DNA from: Rubrivivax sp.
GTDB lineage: Bacteria > Pseudomonadota > Gammaproteobacteria > Burkholderiales > Burkholderiaceae_C
Assembly: GCA_030653385.1 (NCBI GenBank)
Contig: JAURZM010000006.1
Coordinates: forward strand, 1-38,879
Direction: 5' to 3'
DNA: 38,879 nucleotides
The position numbers and the translations under genes were made by a program. Below the pieces are notes generated by a model that did no database searches, was not told the origin of the DNA, and saw nothing but the letters and a program-made list of their open reading frames with translations. Within the stretch, counting starts at the first letter, position 1; each line of letters opens with the position of its first letter. This document shows, piece by piece, positions 1-10,052 of this stretch.

Positions 1-844
1 AGCCGCCATGCAGTACGTCAGCGCCTACTCGGGCTGCACCATGGGCGAGTACTTCCGCGACCGCGGTCAAGACGCGCTGAGCATCTATGACGACCTGTCC
101 AAGCAGGCCGTGGCCTACCGCCAGGTGTCGCTGCTGCTGCGCCGCCCGCCGGGCCGCGAAGCCTACCCCGGCGACGTGTTCTATCTGCACAGCCGCCTGC
201 TGGAACGTGCCGCGCGCGTGAACGCCGACTACGTCGAGAAGTTCACCAAGGGTGAAGTCAAGGGCAGGACGGGTTCGCTCACCGCGCTGCCGATCATCGA
301 GACGCAGGCTGGCGACGTCTCGGCCTTCGTGCCGACCAACGTGATCTCGATCACCGACGGCCAGATCTTCCTGGAGACCAGTCTCTTCAACGCCGGCATC
401 CGCCCCGCCATCAACGCCGGCATCTCGGTGTCGCGGGTCGGTGGTGCGGCGCAGACCAAGCTGATCAAGAGCCTGTCGGGTGGCATCCGTACCGACCTGG
501 CGCAGTACCGTGAACTGGCCGCCTTCGCGCAGTTTGCTTCCGACCTGGACGCCGCCACGCGCAAGCAGCTCGACCGCGGTGCCCGCGTCACCGAACTGCT
601 GAAGCAGCCGCAGTACAGCCCGCTGCCCATCAGCCTGATGGCCGCCACGCTGTACGCCGTGAACAAGGGCTTCCTGGACGACATCGACGTCAAGAAGGTC
701 CTGTCCTTCGAAAGCGGCCTGCACATACACCTGAAGACCAGCCACGCGGCCTTGCTGGCCAAGCTGGAAAACGACAAGGCCATGGACAAGGGCGCCGAAG
801 AAGAACTGTCGGGCGCCATCGCGGCGTTCAAGAAGTCTTTCTGA
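1..844 (+). CDS. atpA: ATP synthase F1 subunit alpha, C-terminal part (5' truncated by window)
   Basis: This is the C-terminal half of the alpha subunit of F1 ATPase, the non-catalytic nucleotide-binding partner of beta in the cytoplasmic F1 head. The frame is open from the first base, so the start lies upstream of the window; the Met at position 8 is internal. The segment includes the conserved stretch around [12 protein letters not shown], the ITDGQIFLE motif and the [10 protein letters not shown] segment, whose Arg is the arginine finger reaching into the beta catalytic site. The C-terminal helical domain runs to AFKKSF. It lies 29 bp upstream of atpG in the normal operon order. Identity is certain; only the missing N-terminal half limits the entry. 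Confidence 0.97.
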   Translation, partial: AAMQYVSAYSGCTMGEYFRDRGQDALSIYDDLSKQAVAYRQVSLLLRRPPGREAYPGDVFYLHSRLLERAARVNADYVEKFTKGEVKGRTGSLTALPIIETQAGDVSAFVPTNVISITDGQIFLETSLFNAGIRPAINAGISVSRVGGAAQTKLIKSLSGGIRTDLAQYRELAAFAQFASDLDAATRKQLDRGARVTELLKQPQYSPLPISLMAATLYAVNKGFLDDIDVKKVLSFESGLHIHLKTSHAALLAKLENDKAMDKGAEEELSGAIAAFKKSF

Positions 845-873
845 GCCACTGACCCTTTCCAGGAGAACGGACC

Positions 874-1770
874 ATGGCGGTCGGCAAAGAGATACGCGGC
901 AAGATCAAGAGTGTCGAGAACACCAAGAAGATCACCAAGGCCATGGAGATGGTCGCCGCTTCGAAGATGCGCAAGGCGCAGGAGCGCATGCGTGCGGCCC
1001 GGCCCTACGCCGACAAGATCCGCAACATCACGGCACACCTCTCGGAAGCCAACCCCGAGTACAAGAGCCCGTACATGCGTGACGTGGTCAAGGCCGGTGG
1101 CACACCCAAGGCGGTGGGCTTCATCGTCGTGACCACCGACAAGGGCCTGTGCGGCGGCCTGAACACCAACGTCTTGCGTGCGCTGACCACCAAGATGAAG
1201 GAAGTGCAGGCCAGCGGCGCCACCATCCACACGGTGGCCATCGGCAACAAGGGCTTCGGCTTCCTGAACCGCATCGGCGCCACCGTCGTCAGCCACGCCG
1301 TGCAGCTGGGCGACGCGCCGCAGCTGGACAAGCTGATCGGCCCGGTGAAGGTCATGCTCGACGCCTTCACCGAAGGCAAGCTCGACGCGGTCTACCTCTG
1401 CTACACCAAGTTCATCAACACGATGAAGCAGGAACCGCTGGTGGAAGCGCTGCTGCCGCTGTCGGCCGCGCGCCTGGAGCAGACGGCCGCCGAGAAGTCG
1501 CAGTACGGCTGGGACTACATCTACGAGCCCGACGCGCCGACCGTCATCGACGACCTGCTCACGCGGTACATCGAAGCGCTGGTCTACCAGGGCGTGGCCG
1601 AGAACATGGCCAGCGAGCAGAGCGCGCGCATGGTGGCGATGAAGTCGGCCACCGACAACGCCGGCACGCTGATCGGCGAACTCAAGCTCATCTACAACAA
1701 GACCCGGCAGGCCTCGATCACGAAGGAACTGTCCGAGATCGTCAGCGGCGCGGCCGCAATATCTGGTTGA
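874..1770 (+). CDS. atpG: ATP synthase F1 subunit gamma
   Basis: Gamma is the central rotor shaft of F1, coupling c-ring rotation to catalysis in the alpha/beta head. The 298-residue product has the conserved N-terminal helix ([32 protein letters not shown]), the central [12 protein letters not shown] motif, and the C-terminal helix containing [14 protein letters not shown] and [16 protein letters not shown]. The ATG follows an AGGAGA Shine-Dalgarno sequence with normal spacing. Length is slightly above the usual range, and the last few codons abut a repeat-like spacer. It is co-directional with atpA and atpD in the usual order. Confidence 0.97.
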   Translation: MAVGKEIRGKIKSVENTKKITKAMEMVAASKMRKAQERMRAARPYADKIRNITAHLSEANPEYKSPYMRDVVKAGGTPKAVGFIVVTTDKGLCGGLNTNVLRALTTKMKEVQASGATIHTVAIGNKGFGFLNRIGATVVSHAVQLGDAPQLDKLIGPVKVMLDAFTEGKLDAVYLCYTKFINTMKQEPLVEALLPLSAARLEQTAAEKSQYGWDYIYEPDAPTVIDDLLTRYIEALVYQGVAENMASEQSARMVAMKSATDNAGTLIGELKLIYNKTRQASITKELSEIVSGAAAISG

Positions 1771-1774
1771 CCCC

Positions 1775-1850
1775 CACGCTCACTAACGTTCGCTGCCCCC
1801 CGAGGGGGCGCACGCAGCGGCCCGGCAAAGCCGGTTCCGCGCATGACCTT
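1775..1850. repeat. GC-rich intergenic repeat-like element with two hairpins, inside the atp operon
   Basis: The atpG-atpD spacer (1771-1871) contains two short hairpins: GCCCCC/GGGGGC with a 3-nt loop at 1795-1809, and CCGGC/GCCGG with an AAA loop at 1822-1834. The text around CACTAACGTTCGCTGCC followed by the C-run/G-run hairpin matches my memory of a short repeat found between many genes in Comamonadaceae and Rubrivivax-like genomes; that family assignment is from memory. There is no T-run, so it is not a classical terminator. It may act as an RNA-processing or stability element between atpG and atpD. Confidence 0.55.
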
Positions 1851-1856
1851 GATTGA

Positions 1857-3278
<1,422 letters not shown>

Positions 3279-3316
3279 CCGGCGCACACGGGCACCTGGC
3301 GGCGTTGCCATGCTCA

Positions 3317-3332
3317 GCGCACGGGAGTGCGC
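3317..3332. repeat. Perfect 6-bp hairpin in the atpD-atpC spacer
   Basis: GCGCAC and GTGCGC pair perfectly around a GGGA loop in the 128-bp spacer between atpD and atpC. No T-run follows, and atpC continues in the same direction, so this is more likely an intra-operon processing or stability structure than a terminator. The rest of the spacer shows no coding potential. Confidence 0.45.
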
Positions 3333-3406
3333 TTCCGCGTGGCGCCTTGCCAGACACCCGTCTGCTTGGTCCTTGCAACTTCTTCAACGTCTAAGGACTA
3401 TCCACC

Positions 3407-3823
3407 ATGGCCACGATTCACGTTGACGTTGTCTCCGCCGAAGAAAGCATCTTCAGCGGCGAAGCCAAGTTTGTTGCGCTGCCCGGTGAAAACGGTGAGC
3501 TCGGCATCCTGCCGCGCCACACGCCGCTGATCACGCGCATCAAGGCCGGTGCGGTGCGCATCGAACGGGCCGACAACGGTGAAGAAGAGTTTGTCTTTGT
3601 CGCCGGCGGCATTCTGGAAGTGCAGCCGGGCACGGTCACCGTGCTGGCCGACACCGCCATCCGCGGTCACGACCTGGACGAAGCCAAGGCCAACGAAGCC
3701 AAGAGGCTGGCCGAAGAGGCGATGAAAAACGCCAAGAGCGACATCGACCTGGCCGCCGCCACCAGCGAATTTGCGACCATGGCGGCGCAGCTGGCGGCGA
3801 TCCAGAAGCTTCGCAAGAGATAG
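3407..3823 (+). CDS. atpC: ATP synthase F1 subunit epsilon
   Basis: Epsilon links gamma to the c-ring and can inhibit ATP hydrolysis through its C-terminal helices. The 138-residue product has the N-terminal beta-sandwich ([34 protein letters not shown], the AGGILEVQP strand) and a C-terminal helical hairpin rich in Ala, Glu and Lys ([19 protein letters not shown]). It is the last gene of the operon and is followed 45 bp later by an intrinsic terminator. The start ATG is preceded by a weak AAGGA sequence. Confidence 0.96.
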   Translation: MATIHVDVVSAEESIFSGEAKFVALPGENGELGILPRHTPLITRIKAGAVRIERADNGEEEFVFVAGGILEVQPGTVTVLADTAIRGHDLDEAKANEAKRLAEEAMKNAKSDIDLAAATSEFATMAAQLAAIQKLRKR

Positions 3824-3867
3824 CCCCACCCGCGGTCGCTCCCCTGGCGACCCCGGACCACGAACAT

Positions 3868-3901
3868 GCCGCCCTCGCGCCAGCCCGGGCGGCGTTTTTT
3901 T
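3868..3901 (+). terminator. Rho-independent terminator after atpC
   Basis: A 7-bp stem GCCGCCC (3868-3874) pairs with GGGCGGC (3887-3893) around a 12-nt loop and is followed by G and then seven T residues (3895-3901). Its position 45 bp after atpC marks the end of the ATP synthase operon. Confidence 0.88.
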
Positions 3902-3957
3902 GCGTGACGCTGCCGTGACGCCAGCGGCCCAACACTGCGGGCACTGGAGGATCGGCC

Positions 3958-6207
3958 GTGACGCAAGACATCGATCTGAACCGTCGCCATTGGATGGCCG
4001 CCGCATCGGCCGGCATCGTGTTCACCACGCTGCTGGGCTGCGGTGGCGGTGACGCCGACACCACCCCGGACCTTGGCGGCGGAACGGGTGGCGGTGGTGA
4101 TTCGGGCGCTGGTGGGTCGGGTGGTGGTGGAGCAGGTGGCGGTGGAGCAGGTGGCGGTGGTGCCGGCAGCAGCACGCCCCTGGCTGCGTTGCAAGGTGCC
4201 CTCGATGCTGCCACGGCGCTGTCGGCCGGCACTGGCCGCTTCGATTCGGCCGCCTTGGCTGCCGAGCTGGCGCGTTCGGGTCGCTTTCAGGCCACAGGCG
4301 TGGAAGCCGCAAGCCGCAGCGTGTGGGCGCGACTGAATGGTGGCCGCTGGCTGGTGGTGCCGAACAACGGCCAAGGGGGCACCACCGGCGCCACGGGGGG
4401 CGCGCCTCCAGGCGCCACGGCTTCCGGTGGTGCACCGGCCGGCAGCGTGAAGGCCGGCCGCAAGTTCGCGCTGGCTTCGTCCGGCGACCTGCCGCGACTG
4501 TTGGTCGCGCGCGGCTTCCGGCTGCTGGACATGCTGGGCCCGATTCCACTGCTCAACATCAGCCACGTGACACGCGACTGGGTCGACAGGGACACGCTGC
4601 CCAACATCCGCAAGATCGCCGCAGGACGCGGCTTCGAGGTGGTCGACCAGGGGCCGGACGAAAACTTCGAGTTCGCTCGCGAAACCACCGTGCCGGGCAT
4701 GAAGTTGGTGTCGGGCGACGGCGTGTTCTTCGTCAACGCCTTTGGCGGCACCTATCCGGTCGGCGGTGTGTCGGTGACGGCCATTGCCAGCACCTCGGCC
4801 GCCTACAGGCGCAGCAGCGCCGGGGAAGCGCTGGCCGATGCCACCTTCGATGCCGACCTGGACGCCGGCCGTCTGGTCTACATGCAGGTGCCTGTGATGT
4901 CCGCACCAGCGGGCACCTACCGCATGGTGCTCGGCATCACGCCCGACTTCGTGCGCTTCTACGACTGGCAGTTCCCGCTCAACAGCCTGGGCTTCCTGGC
5001 CGTCACCGGCGGCACCCTGGGCGACTGGCAGGGCTTGCTGGGCGCCCGCGGCCTGCGCACGCTGGTGGCCTTCAGCGCCGACACCGACCTGCCACGCATG
5101 CTGGCCGCTGCCGAGGACTTCTTCCACCTCACCCTGGCCACCAACCACCTGGAAGGCAGCGCCCGCGGCAGCCTGGACAACCAACCGCGCCTGCGCAACT
5201 TCGGCAACGGTGAAACGCTGCAGTTCCTGTTGCAGCGGCGTGTGGTGGACAGTGGGTCGCTGGCCTACTTCCCCCAGGCCACGCCGGCCGACTACGTCAA
5301 TGCCCTGACCCCAACCATCGACCACCTGCTGGTGGATGAAGAAACCCTGGAATGTGAACTGGTGGGCCAGTTCGGCGCGCCCGACGTGGGCTCGGTCAAG
5401 CACGGGGGTGAGCTGAACACCTTTGCCGAACCCCTGCTGGCCGACGCAGCCGACCCCACGCTGCGCTTTGGCAGCGACCTGTCCATCACCGACTGGCGCG
5501 GCGACTTCATCGCCTGCCGCCTGCCCGAGCACCTGACGGGTTCACGCCTGCAGGTCTTCAATGGCGGTCGCTGGTCGAACGTTGCCAGCTTGACCTACTG
5601 GACCGTGCCGGTCACCGTGCGCGACCGCATCAGTGGCGGCTTGATGCTGGACGTGAGCTTCGAACTGCACTTTCGGCACGACGTGCGGGGTTTCCGCCTG
5701 CGCCCCGACCAACCCGTGGCGCAGCAGATTCCGGTGGTTTCGGTCAACCGCATGAAGCGCAGCCAGGCGCAATGGACCGCATCGGGCCAACTCTCGCGCA
5801 CCGAGGGCGACACCACCACGCAGCTGGAATGGAGCGGCAGCAGCCTGGTGCAGGCGGGCGGCCCAGGCGGATTTGTGGCCTTCGGCGGCCAGCTGGACCT
5901 GGCAGCACGCCGCATGGTGGTGGTGCTGGCGATGAGCGCCGAAGGACGCCGTGAACGCACTGTCGTCACGCGCAGCGGCAGCACCGTCAGCGACAGCACC
6001 TTCCTGGGCCCTTTGGGGGTAGCCTTCCCGCTGGACCCTTCGATGCAGCTGGTGATGGAGTTTGCCGACGACTGGACCTTGGTGGCCGGCAGTGCCAGCG
6101 CCAACCAGCCGGTGTCGCTGCTGGGCAGCCGCACACGCGAAGTCACCGTCAGCTGGCCTGCTGCCAGCCCCATGCTGCCGCCGAGGGACAAGGAAGGCGG
6201 GGTCTGA
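3958..6207 (+). CDS. Putative Tat-exported lipoprotein with Gly-rich linker, function unknown
   Basis: I do not recognise a family for this 749-residue protein. The chosen start is a GTG with a GGAGG sequence at the right distance. The N-terminus has an Arg-Arg pair (NRRHWMA), a hydrophobic stretch and LLGC, which together resemble a twin-arginine signal ending in a lipobox with Cys at about residue 27. A low-complexity Gly/Ala/Ser linker follows (about residues 35-70), encoded by imperfect tandem GGTGGCGGTGGAGCA units. A second Gly/Ala/Thr-rich patch lies near residues 135-155. The remaining roughly 580 residues look globular with beta-rich segments and no known catalytic motif. It has its own position after the atp terminator, 129 bp before ppk2. 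It is probably membrane-anchored outside the cytoplasm. Confidence 0.75.
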   Translation: MTQDIDLNRRHWMAAASAGIVFTTLLGCGGGDADTTPDLGGGTGGGGDSGAGGSGGGGAGGGGAGGGGAGSSTPLAALQGALDAATALSAGTGRFDSAALAAELARSGRFQATGVEAASRSVWARLNGGRWLVVPNNGQGGTTGATGGAPPGATASGGAPAGSVKAGRKFALASSGDLPRLLVARGFRLLDMLGPIPLLNISHVTRDWVDRDTLPNIRKIAAGRGFEVVDQGPDENFEFARETTVPGMKLVSGDGVFFVNAFGGTYPVGGVSVTAIASTSAAYRRSSAGEALADATFDADLDAGRLVYMQVPVMSAPAGTYRMVLGITPDFVRFYDWQFPLNSLGFLAVTGGTLGDWQGLLGARGLRTLVAFSADTDLPRMLAAAEDFFHLTLATNHLEGSARGSLDNQPRLRNFGNGETLQFLLQRRVVDSGSLAYFPQATPADYVNALTPTIDHLLVDEETLECELVGQFGAPDVGSVKHGGELNTFAEPLLADAADPTLRFGSDLSITDWRGDFIACRLPEHLTGSRLQVFNGGRWSNVASLTYWTVPVTVRDRISGGLMLDVSFELHFRHDVRGFRLRPDQPVAQQIPVVSVNRMKRSQAQWTASGQLSRTEGDTTTQLEWSGSSLVQAGGPGGFVAFGGQLDLAARRMVVVLAMSAEGRRERTVVTRSGSTVSDSTFLGPLGVAFPLDPSMQLVMEFADDWTLVAGSASANQPVSLLGSRTREVTVSWPAASPMLPPRDKEGGV

Positions 6208-6336
6208 AAGCGTTGGCCTGGCTGCGCCCGCAGCCTCTGCCCCAGCACGCGCGGCACTGTGATCCCGCCTTGACGGCAAGGCCTGGCCTGCCCAGACTGC
6301 CCACTCCGGGTCGAGCGACCCCAGACAAGGTGGACG

Positions 6337-7116
6337 ATGGCAAAAAAGGACTCCCAGCGCCTGGGCAAGGGCGAGTACCTGGAAAAACTGGCCCCGCTGG
6401 AGCTGGAACTGAATGACGTGGCGCGCTGGCTGCAACACACCGGCAAGCGCCTGCTGGTGCTGGTCGAAGGGCGCGACACGGCCGGCAAGGGTGGTGTCAT
6501 CTCGGCCATCGCCGAAACGTTGAACCCGCGCCAGTGTCGCGTCGTCGCGCTGCCCAAGCCCACCGACCGTGAGCGCACGCAGTGGTATTTCCAGCGATAC
6601 GTGCCGCACCTGCCCGCTGCCGGCGAGATCGTGCTTTTCGACCGCAGCTGGTACAACCGCGCCGGCGTCGAAAGGGTCATGGGCTACTGCACCGAGGCCG
6701 AAACCCAGGCCTTCCTGAAGCAGGCGCCGGTGTTCGAGAAGCTGTTGGTCGACGACGGCATCCTGCTGTTCAAGTACTGGTTGACCGTTGACCAGGACAA
6801 GCAGGAAGAGCGCTTTGCCGAGCGCCTGAACGACCCGCTGAAGCGCTGGAAACTCAGCCCCGTGGACCTGAAAGCACGTGAAAAGTACGGCGACTACACC
6901 GCCGCCCGACACGCCATGCTGGAAGCCACGCACAGCAGACACGCGCCGTGGACGTTGGTGGACTTCAACGACCAGCGCAAGGGCCGGCTGACGATGATCC
7001 GCCACCTGCTGGACACCATTCCCGAGCACGATGTGCCCGAAGTGCCGATCGAGTTTCCGCCGCTCGGGCACGAGCCGCTGAAAGAACGCTTCAAGGCCGG
7101 CCTCAAGCCCTTGTGA
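6337..7116 (+). CDS. ppk2: Polyphosphate kinase 2 (PPK2 family, class I-like)
   Basis: PPK2 enzymes transfer phosphate between inorganic polyphosphate and nucleoside di- or monophosphates in the cytoplasm. The 259-residue product has the Walker A-like loop EGRDTAGKGG (residues 44-53, Lys51), the FDRSWYNRAGVE Walker B segment (Asp102), and the lid region with conserved Arg/Lys. It also has the family block RWKLSPVDLKAREKYGDYTAARHAML and WTLVDFNDQRKGRL. Length and single-domain form fit class I (NDP to NTP), though class cannot be settled by eye. The ATG follows AAGGTGG. It is convergent with pldA, with 18 bp between the stops. Confidence 0.93.
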   Translation: MAKKDSQRLGKGEYLEKLAPLELELNDVARWLQHTGKRLLVLVEGRDTAGKGGVISAIAETLNPRQCRVVALPKPTDRERTQWYFQRYVPHLPAAGEIVLFDRSWYNRAGVERVMGYCTEAETQAFLKQAPVFEKLLVDDGILLFKYWLTVDQDKQEERFAERLNDPLKRWKLSPVDLKAREKYGDYTAARHAMLEATHSRHAPWTLVDFNDQRKGRLTMIRHLLDTIPEHDVPEVPIEFPPLGHEPLKERFKAGLKPL

Positions 7117-7134
7117 GGGCTCGGTGCTGTCGCT

Positions 7135-8223
7135 TCAGCGCCAGCCGACCAGCGAAATGCCGATGCCCACCTTGTTCTGGCTCAGGTTGTAGTCGACCAG
7201 GCTCTCGCCATAGCCGTTGAACCACTGCACATAAGCTTTCAGCGCGCCGTCCAGCGGCACCGACCACTCCAGCTGGCCCGACCCGCGCGAACGTTTGCCG
7301 CCGCGCAGCGAATGGCGCAGTTGCAGCGCCAGCACATGGCTGCCCCACTGGCGTGTCAGCAGCAGTTCGGCGCGGCCGGCGTAGTCGGCAATGTCGGGGT
7401 TGTCGTCGCGGTTCAGGTCCTCGCTGATGCGCCACCAGGGGCGCAACTCGGCGGTCCATTCGCCACGCTCCAGCCGTGCTTCGGCGGTGATGCGGTTCCA
7501 ACTGCGTGACAAGGGCAACGAACGGCCGTTGGACTGGTGGTTGATCGACACCCCCAGCTGGCGCAATTGCCAGCCTGCCAACGGCAGTTTCAGGGGCCAG
7601 CCGAACATCAATTCGGGTTCGTAATTGGTCTCGCGAAAGGGCCGCGACACCGCCCCGTTGTACAGCTGCCAGCGTGACGATTGCGTGTACGCGCCCCACA
7701 CCGCAGCCGGGGTGCCGAGCACGTTCTCCCAGAGCTTGGCCTTGAAGCTGATCTGGTACTTGGCTTCGAGCGAACGCAGACCCAGCGAATCGGTGACCGT
7801 GCGCTCGGGTGAAGGTGAAGAAGGCGTCTGGTTGACGCGGTCGGTCCAGGTGGCTGGCAGCAGGTAGACGGGCTTGTAGGGGCGGGGCACAAACAGATCG
7901 CCGCGGCGGCGGCCGTCCAGGTCCCAGCGTTCGTCCAGCACCGATGCGGGTGCCGGGTCGGACTGCGGCACAGCCGGTGGTGTTGCAGCGCTTGCGGCCG
8001 GCAGGGTTGAAGGTGCGCTATCCAAAGCCGGCGCTGCGCGCCGGTGCACGGCGTCGTAACAGGCCAGCCGTGCCGTGTCGTTTTGCAGCGCAACACAGGC
8101 CGGCACGTCCGTGCCGGCCGTTGCCGGCGTCTGCGCATGCACCGCGGGCACAAGCAGCAGGCAGCTCAGCACAAACACAGCTGGGCCCTGCGGCGGGCGA
8201 AGTTCAGAGACTGAAGCCTTCAC
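7135..8223 (-). CDS. pldA: Outer-membrane phospholipase A (OMPLA)
   Basis: This is a beta-barrel outer-membrane phospholipase A1/A2. The catalytic triad is visible with E. coli OMPLA spacing: His229, Ser231 (NHQSNG) and Asn243 (RSWNR). The nearby DDNPDIADY and FNGYGESLVDYN blocks are also typical. I chose a GTG start at 8223 because GGAG sits 5 nt upstream and it gives a normal signal peptide ending VPAVHAQ; an ATG at 8268 would add 15 residues. An N-terminal region of about 80 residues, Ala/Pro-rich and with two Cys, precedes the barrel. The gene follows the TIR gene by 54 bp on the same strand, so co-transcription is possible. Confidence 0.9.
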   Translation of the reverse strand: MKASVSELRPPQGPAVFVLSCLLLVPAVHAQTPATAGTDVPACVALQNDTARLACYDAVHRRAAPALDSAPSTLPAASAATPPAVPQSDPAPASVLDERWDLDGRRRGDLFVPRPYKPVYLLPATWTDRVNQTPSSPSPERTVTDSLGLRSLEAKYQISFKAKLWENVLGTPAAVWGAYTQSSRWQLYNGAVSRPFRETNYEPELMFGWPLKLPLAGWQLRQLGVSINHQSNGRSLPLSRSWNRITAEARLERGEWTAELRPWWRISEDLNRDDNPDIADYAGRAELLLTRQWGSHVLALQLRHSLRGGKRSRGSGQLEWSVPLDGALKAYVQWFNGYGESLVDYNLSQNKVGIGISLVGWR

Positions 8224-8277
8224 TGCTTCTCCGTCGGTTGCGGGCCGTGCGCCCGCCGCACTGCTCAAGCGGGCATG

Positions 8278-9225
8278 TTATCGGGGCACGGCTGCGGGCA
8301 GCCGGCGTGCGACGAAGCTGATGGGCGCGTGGGGCGGGCTGCCACCTTCGATCTGCAGGTCGACATGCAGCTCATTGGCCACCAGCCGCGCGCGGTAGCG
8401 CTGCGTCTTCTGGCGCTGCGCTTCGCCACTGCTGACTTCGATGCTGTGGGTGATGAAGTCCAGCACGTCGCCTTCGGCGCGGCCCTGCAGCACCTCGCGC
8501 GGTGCACGCAGGAAAGTCGCCGTGCCCTGCAGCAGGGCACCCTCGCCGCGAAACTGGAACTGCTCGGTGTAACGCGAGTTGGGCCAGTCGTACTCCACCT
8601 CGGCCTGCCAGCGGCCGTTGATGTCGGGCCGCACCGGCGCGCCGGCTTGCAGCAACCACCAGCCGGTGGGCAACAGCACGGCTGCGGCGGCCAGCAGCCA
8701 CCACCCTGCGCGCCGGGGCGGCGCCGGCAGCGGCGTCGAAAGTGGTGTCGAAAGCGGCCCGTCGCCCAGCGTCTGTCGCAGCGCAGACAACAGGCGCTCC
8801 AGGTCGGCCGCGTAGTGGCTGTGGCGCAGTTCAAGCGCATGGCGTCCGGCCAGCGCCTGCAGCGGCGTGGGCAGGTCGCTGTCGGCCGGCATGCGTGCGC
8901 CGTCCAGCAGCACCGGAATCACCTGCATGCCGCGGTCCAGCGCCGTGGCCACTTCGCGGCGCACGAAGTCGTCGCTGTCGTGCAGGCGCGACGGCTGGCC
9001 TTCACGCAGACCCATCCAGCGTGGGCCGATCAGCACCAGCAGCACTTCCGAGCGGCCCACGGCCTGGCTGATGACGTCGGCAAACGGCTGCCCGGCGCCG
9101 ATGTCGTCGACATCGATGAAGACCCGCTCTTCGCCCCAGTGGCGCGCCAGGTCGGTGGCCAGCGCGCGGGCGTAACCGGCGCTGTCGTCGCGCCGGTAGC
9201 TGATGAAGATTTGCACCTGGGGCAT
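8278..9225 (-). CDS. TIR-domain protein with a transmembrane segment and C-terminal extension
   Basis: The N-terminus is a TIR domain: VQIFISYRRDD (residues 4-14), VFIDVDDIGAGQPF, VLLVLIGPRW, and DDFVRREVATAL, where Glu91 is at the position of the catalytic Glu of NAD-cleaving TIRs. The domain ends near residue 150. A Pro/Ser/Thr linker, one membrane helix (about 173-192, WWLLAAAAVLLPTGWWLL) and a predicted extracytoplasmic beta-rich domain of about 120 residues follow. The ATG at 9225 is preferred over a TTG three codons upstream. It begins 30 bp after aapP on the same strand and precedes pldA. Bacterial TIR proteins act in antiphage NAD depletion or signalling; which applies here is unknown. 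Confidence 0.88.
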   Translation of the reverse strand: MPQVQIFISYRRDDSAGYARALATDLARHWGEERVFIDVDDIGAGQPFADVISQAVGRSEVLLVLIGPRWMGLREGQPSRLHDSDDFVRREVATALDRGMQVIPVLLDGARMPADSDLPTPLQALAGRHALELRHSHYAADLERLLSALRQTLGDGPLSTPLSTPLPAPPRRAGWWLLAAAAVLLPTGWWLLQAGAPVRPDINGRWQAEVEYDWPNSRYTEQFQFRGEGALLQGTATFLRAPREVLQGRAEGDVLDFITHSIEVSSGEAQRQKTQRYRARLVANELHVDLQIEGGSPPHAPISFVARRLPAAVPR

Positions 9226-9255
9226 GCGCTGCAACGCCCGCGAAAGAAGGCCCGC

Positions 9256-9999
9256 TCAGTGCCCCAGGATCTTGGACAGGAAGTCCTTGGTGCGCTCGCT
9301 CTTGGGGTTGTTGAAGAACTCGTGCGGCGTATTCTCTTCGACGATCTGGCCCTGGTCCATGAAGATCACGCGGTCGGCCACGGCCTTGGCAAAACCCATC
9401 TCGTGCGTGACACACAACATGGTCATGCCTTGGCCGGCAAGTTCGCTCATCACGTCCAGCACTTCCTTGATCATCTCGGGGTCCAGCGCCGAGGTGGGCT
9501 CGTCGAAGAGCATGATCTTCGGCGTCAGGCACAGCGCCCGTGCGATGGCCACCCGCTGCTGCTGACCGCCCGACAACTGCAGCGGGTACTTCTGCGCCTG
9601 CTCGGCAATCTGCACACGCTGCAATTGCTGCATGGCACGTTCTTCAGCCTCTTTCTTGGGCAGGTGGCCCACCCACATCGGCGCCAGCGTCAGGTTTTCC
9701 AGCACCGTGAGGTGCGGGAACAGGTTGAACTGCTGGAACACCATGCCGACCTGCTTGCGCACGGTCTCGATGGCCTTGATGTCGTCGGTGAGCACGGTGC
9801 CGTCCACCGTGATGCGGCCTTCCTGGTATTCCTCGAGTGCGTTGACGCAGCGGATCAGCGTGCTCTTGCCTGAACCGCTGGGCCCGCAGATGACGATGCG
9901 CTCGCCGCGTTTCACGTCCAGGTCAATGTCGCGCAGCACGTGGAAGCTGTTGCCGTACCACTTGTTGACTTTTTCGAAGCGGACGATGAGATCGCTCAT
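9256..9999 (-). CDS. aapP: General L-amino acid ABC transporter, ATP-binding protein
   Basis: This is the cytoplasmic ATPase of a polar amino-acid importer. The 247-residue product has Walker A GPSGSGKS (residues 39-46), Q-loop region [16 protein letters not shown], signature LSGGQQQR, Walker [14 protein letters not shown] and the switch His in CVTHEMGFA. The open frame extends upstream, but only the ATG at 9999 ([16 protein letters not shown]) matches the family N-terminus. It is the fourth gene of aapJQMP, 53 bp after aapM. Confidence 0.96.
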   Translation of the reverse strand: MSDLIVRFEKVNKWYGNSFHVLRDIDLDVKRGERIVICGPSGSGKSTLIRCVNALEEYQEGRITVDGTVLTDDIKAIETVRKQVGMVFQQFNLFPHLTVLENLTLAPMWVGHLPKKEAEERAMQQLQRVQIAEQAQKYPLQLSGGQQQRVAIARALCLTPKIMLFDEPTSALDPEMIKEVLDVMSELAGQGMTMLCVTHEMGFAKAVADRVIFMDQGQIVEENTPHEFFNNPKSERTKDFLSKILGH

Positions 10000-10052
10000 G
10001 GTGTGGGGTGCTGCGGTGCGGGGGTGTTGTTCTGGATGCAGGGCTCGGCAGA

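Noticed and set aside
3667..5532. 621-residue minus-strand open frame over atpC end and the lipoprotein gene
   Set aside because: It spans a terminator and two plus-strand genes; composition is that of a shadow frame.
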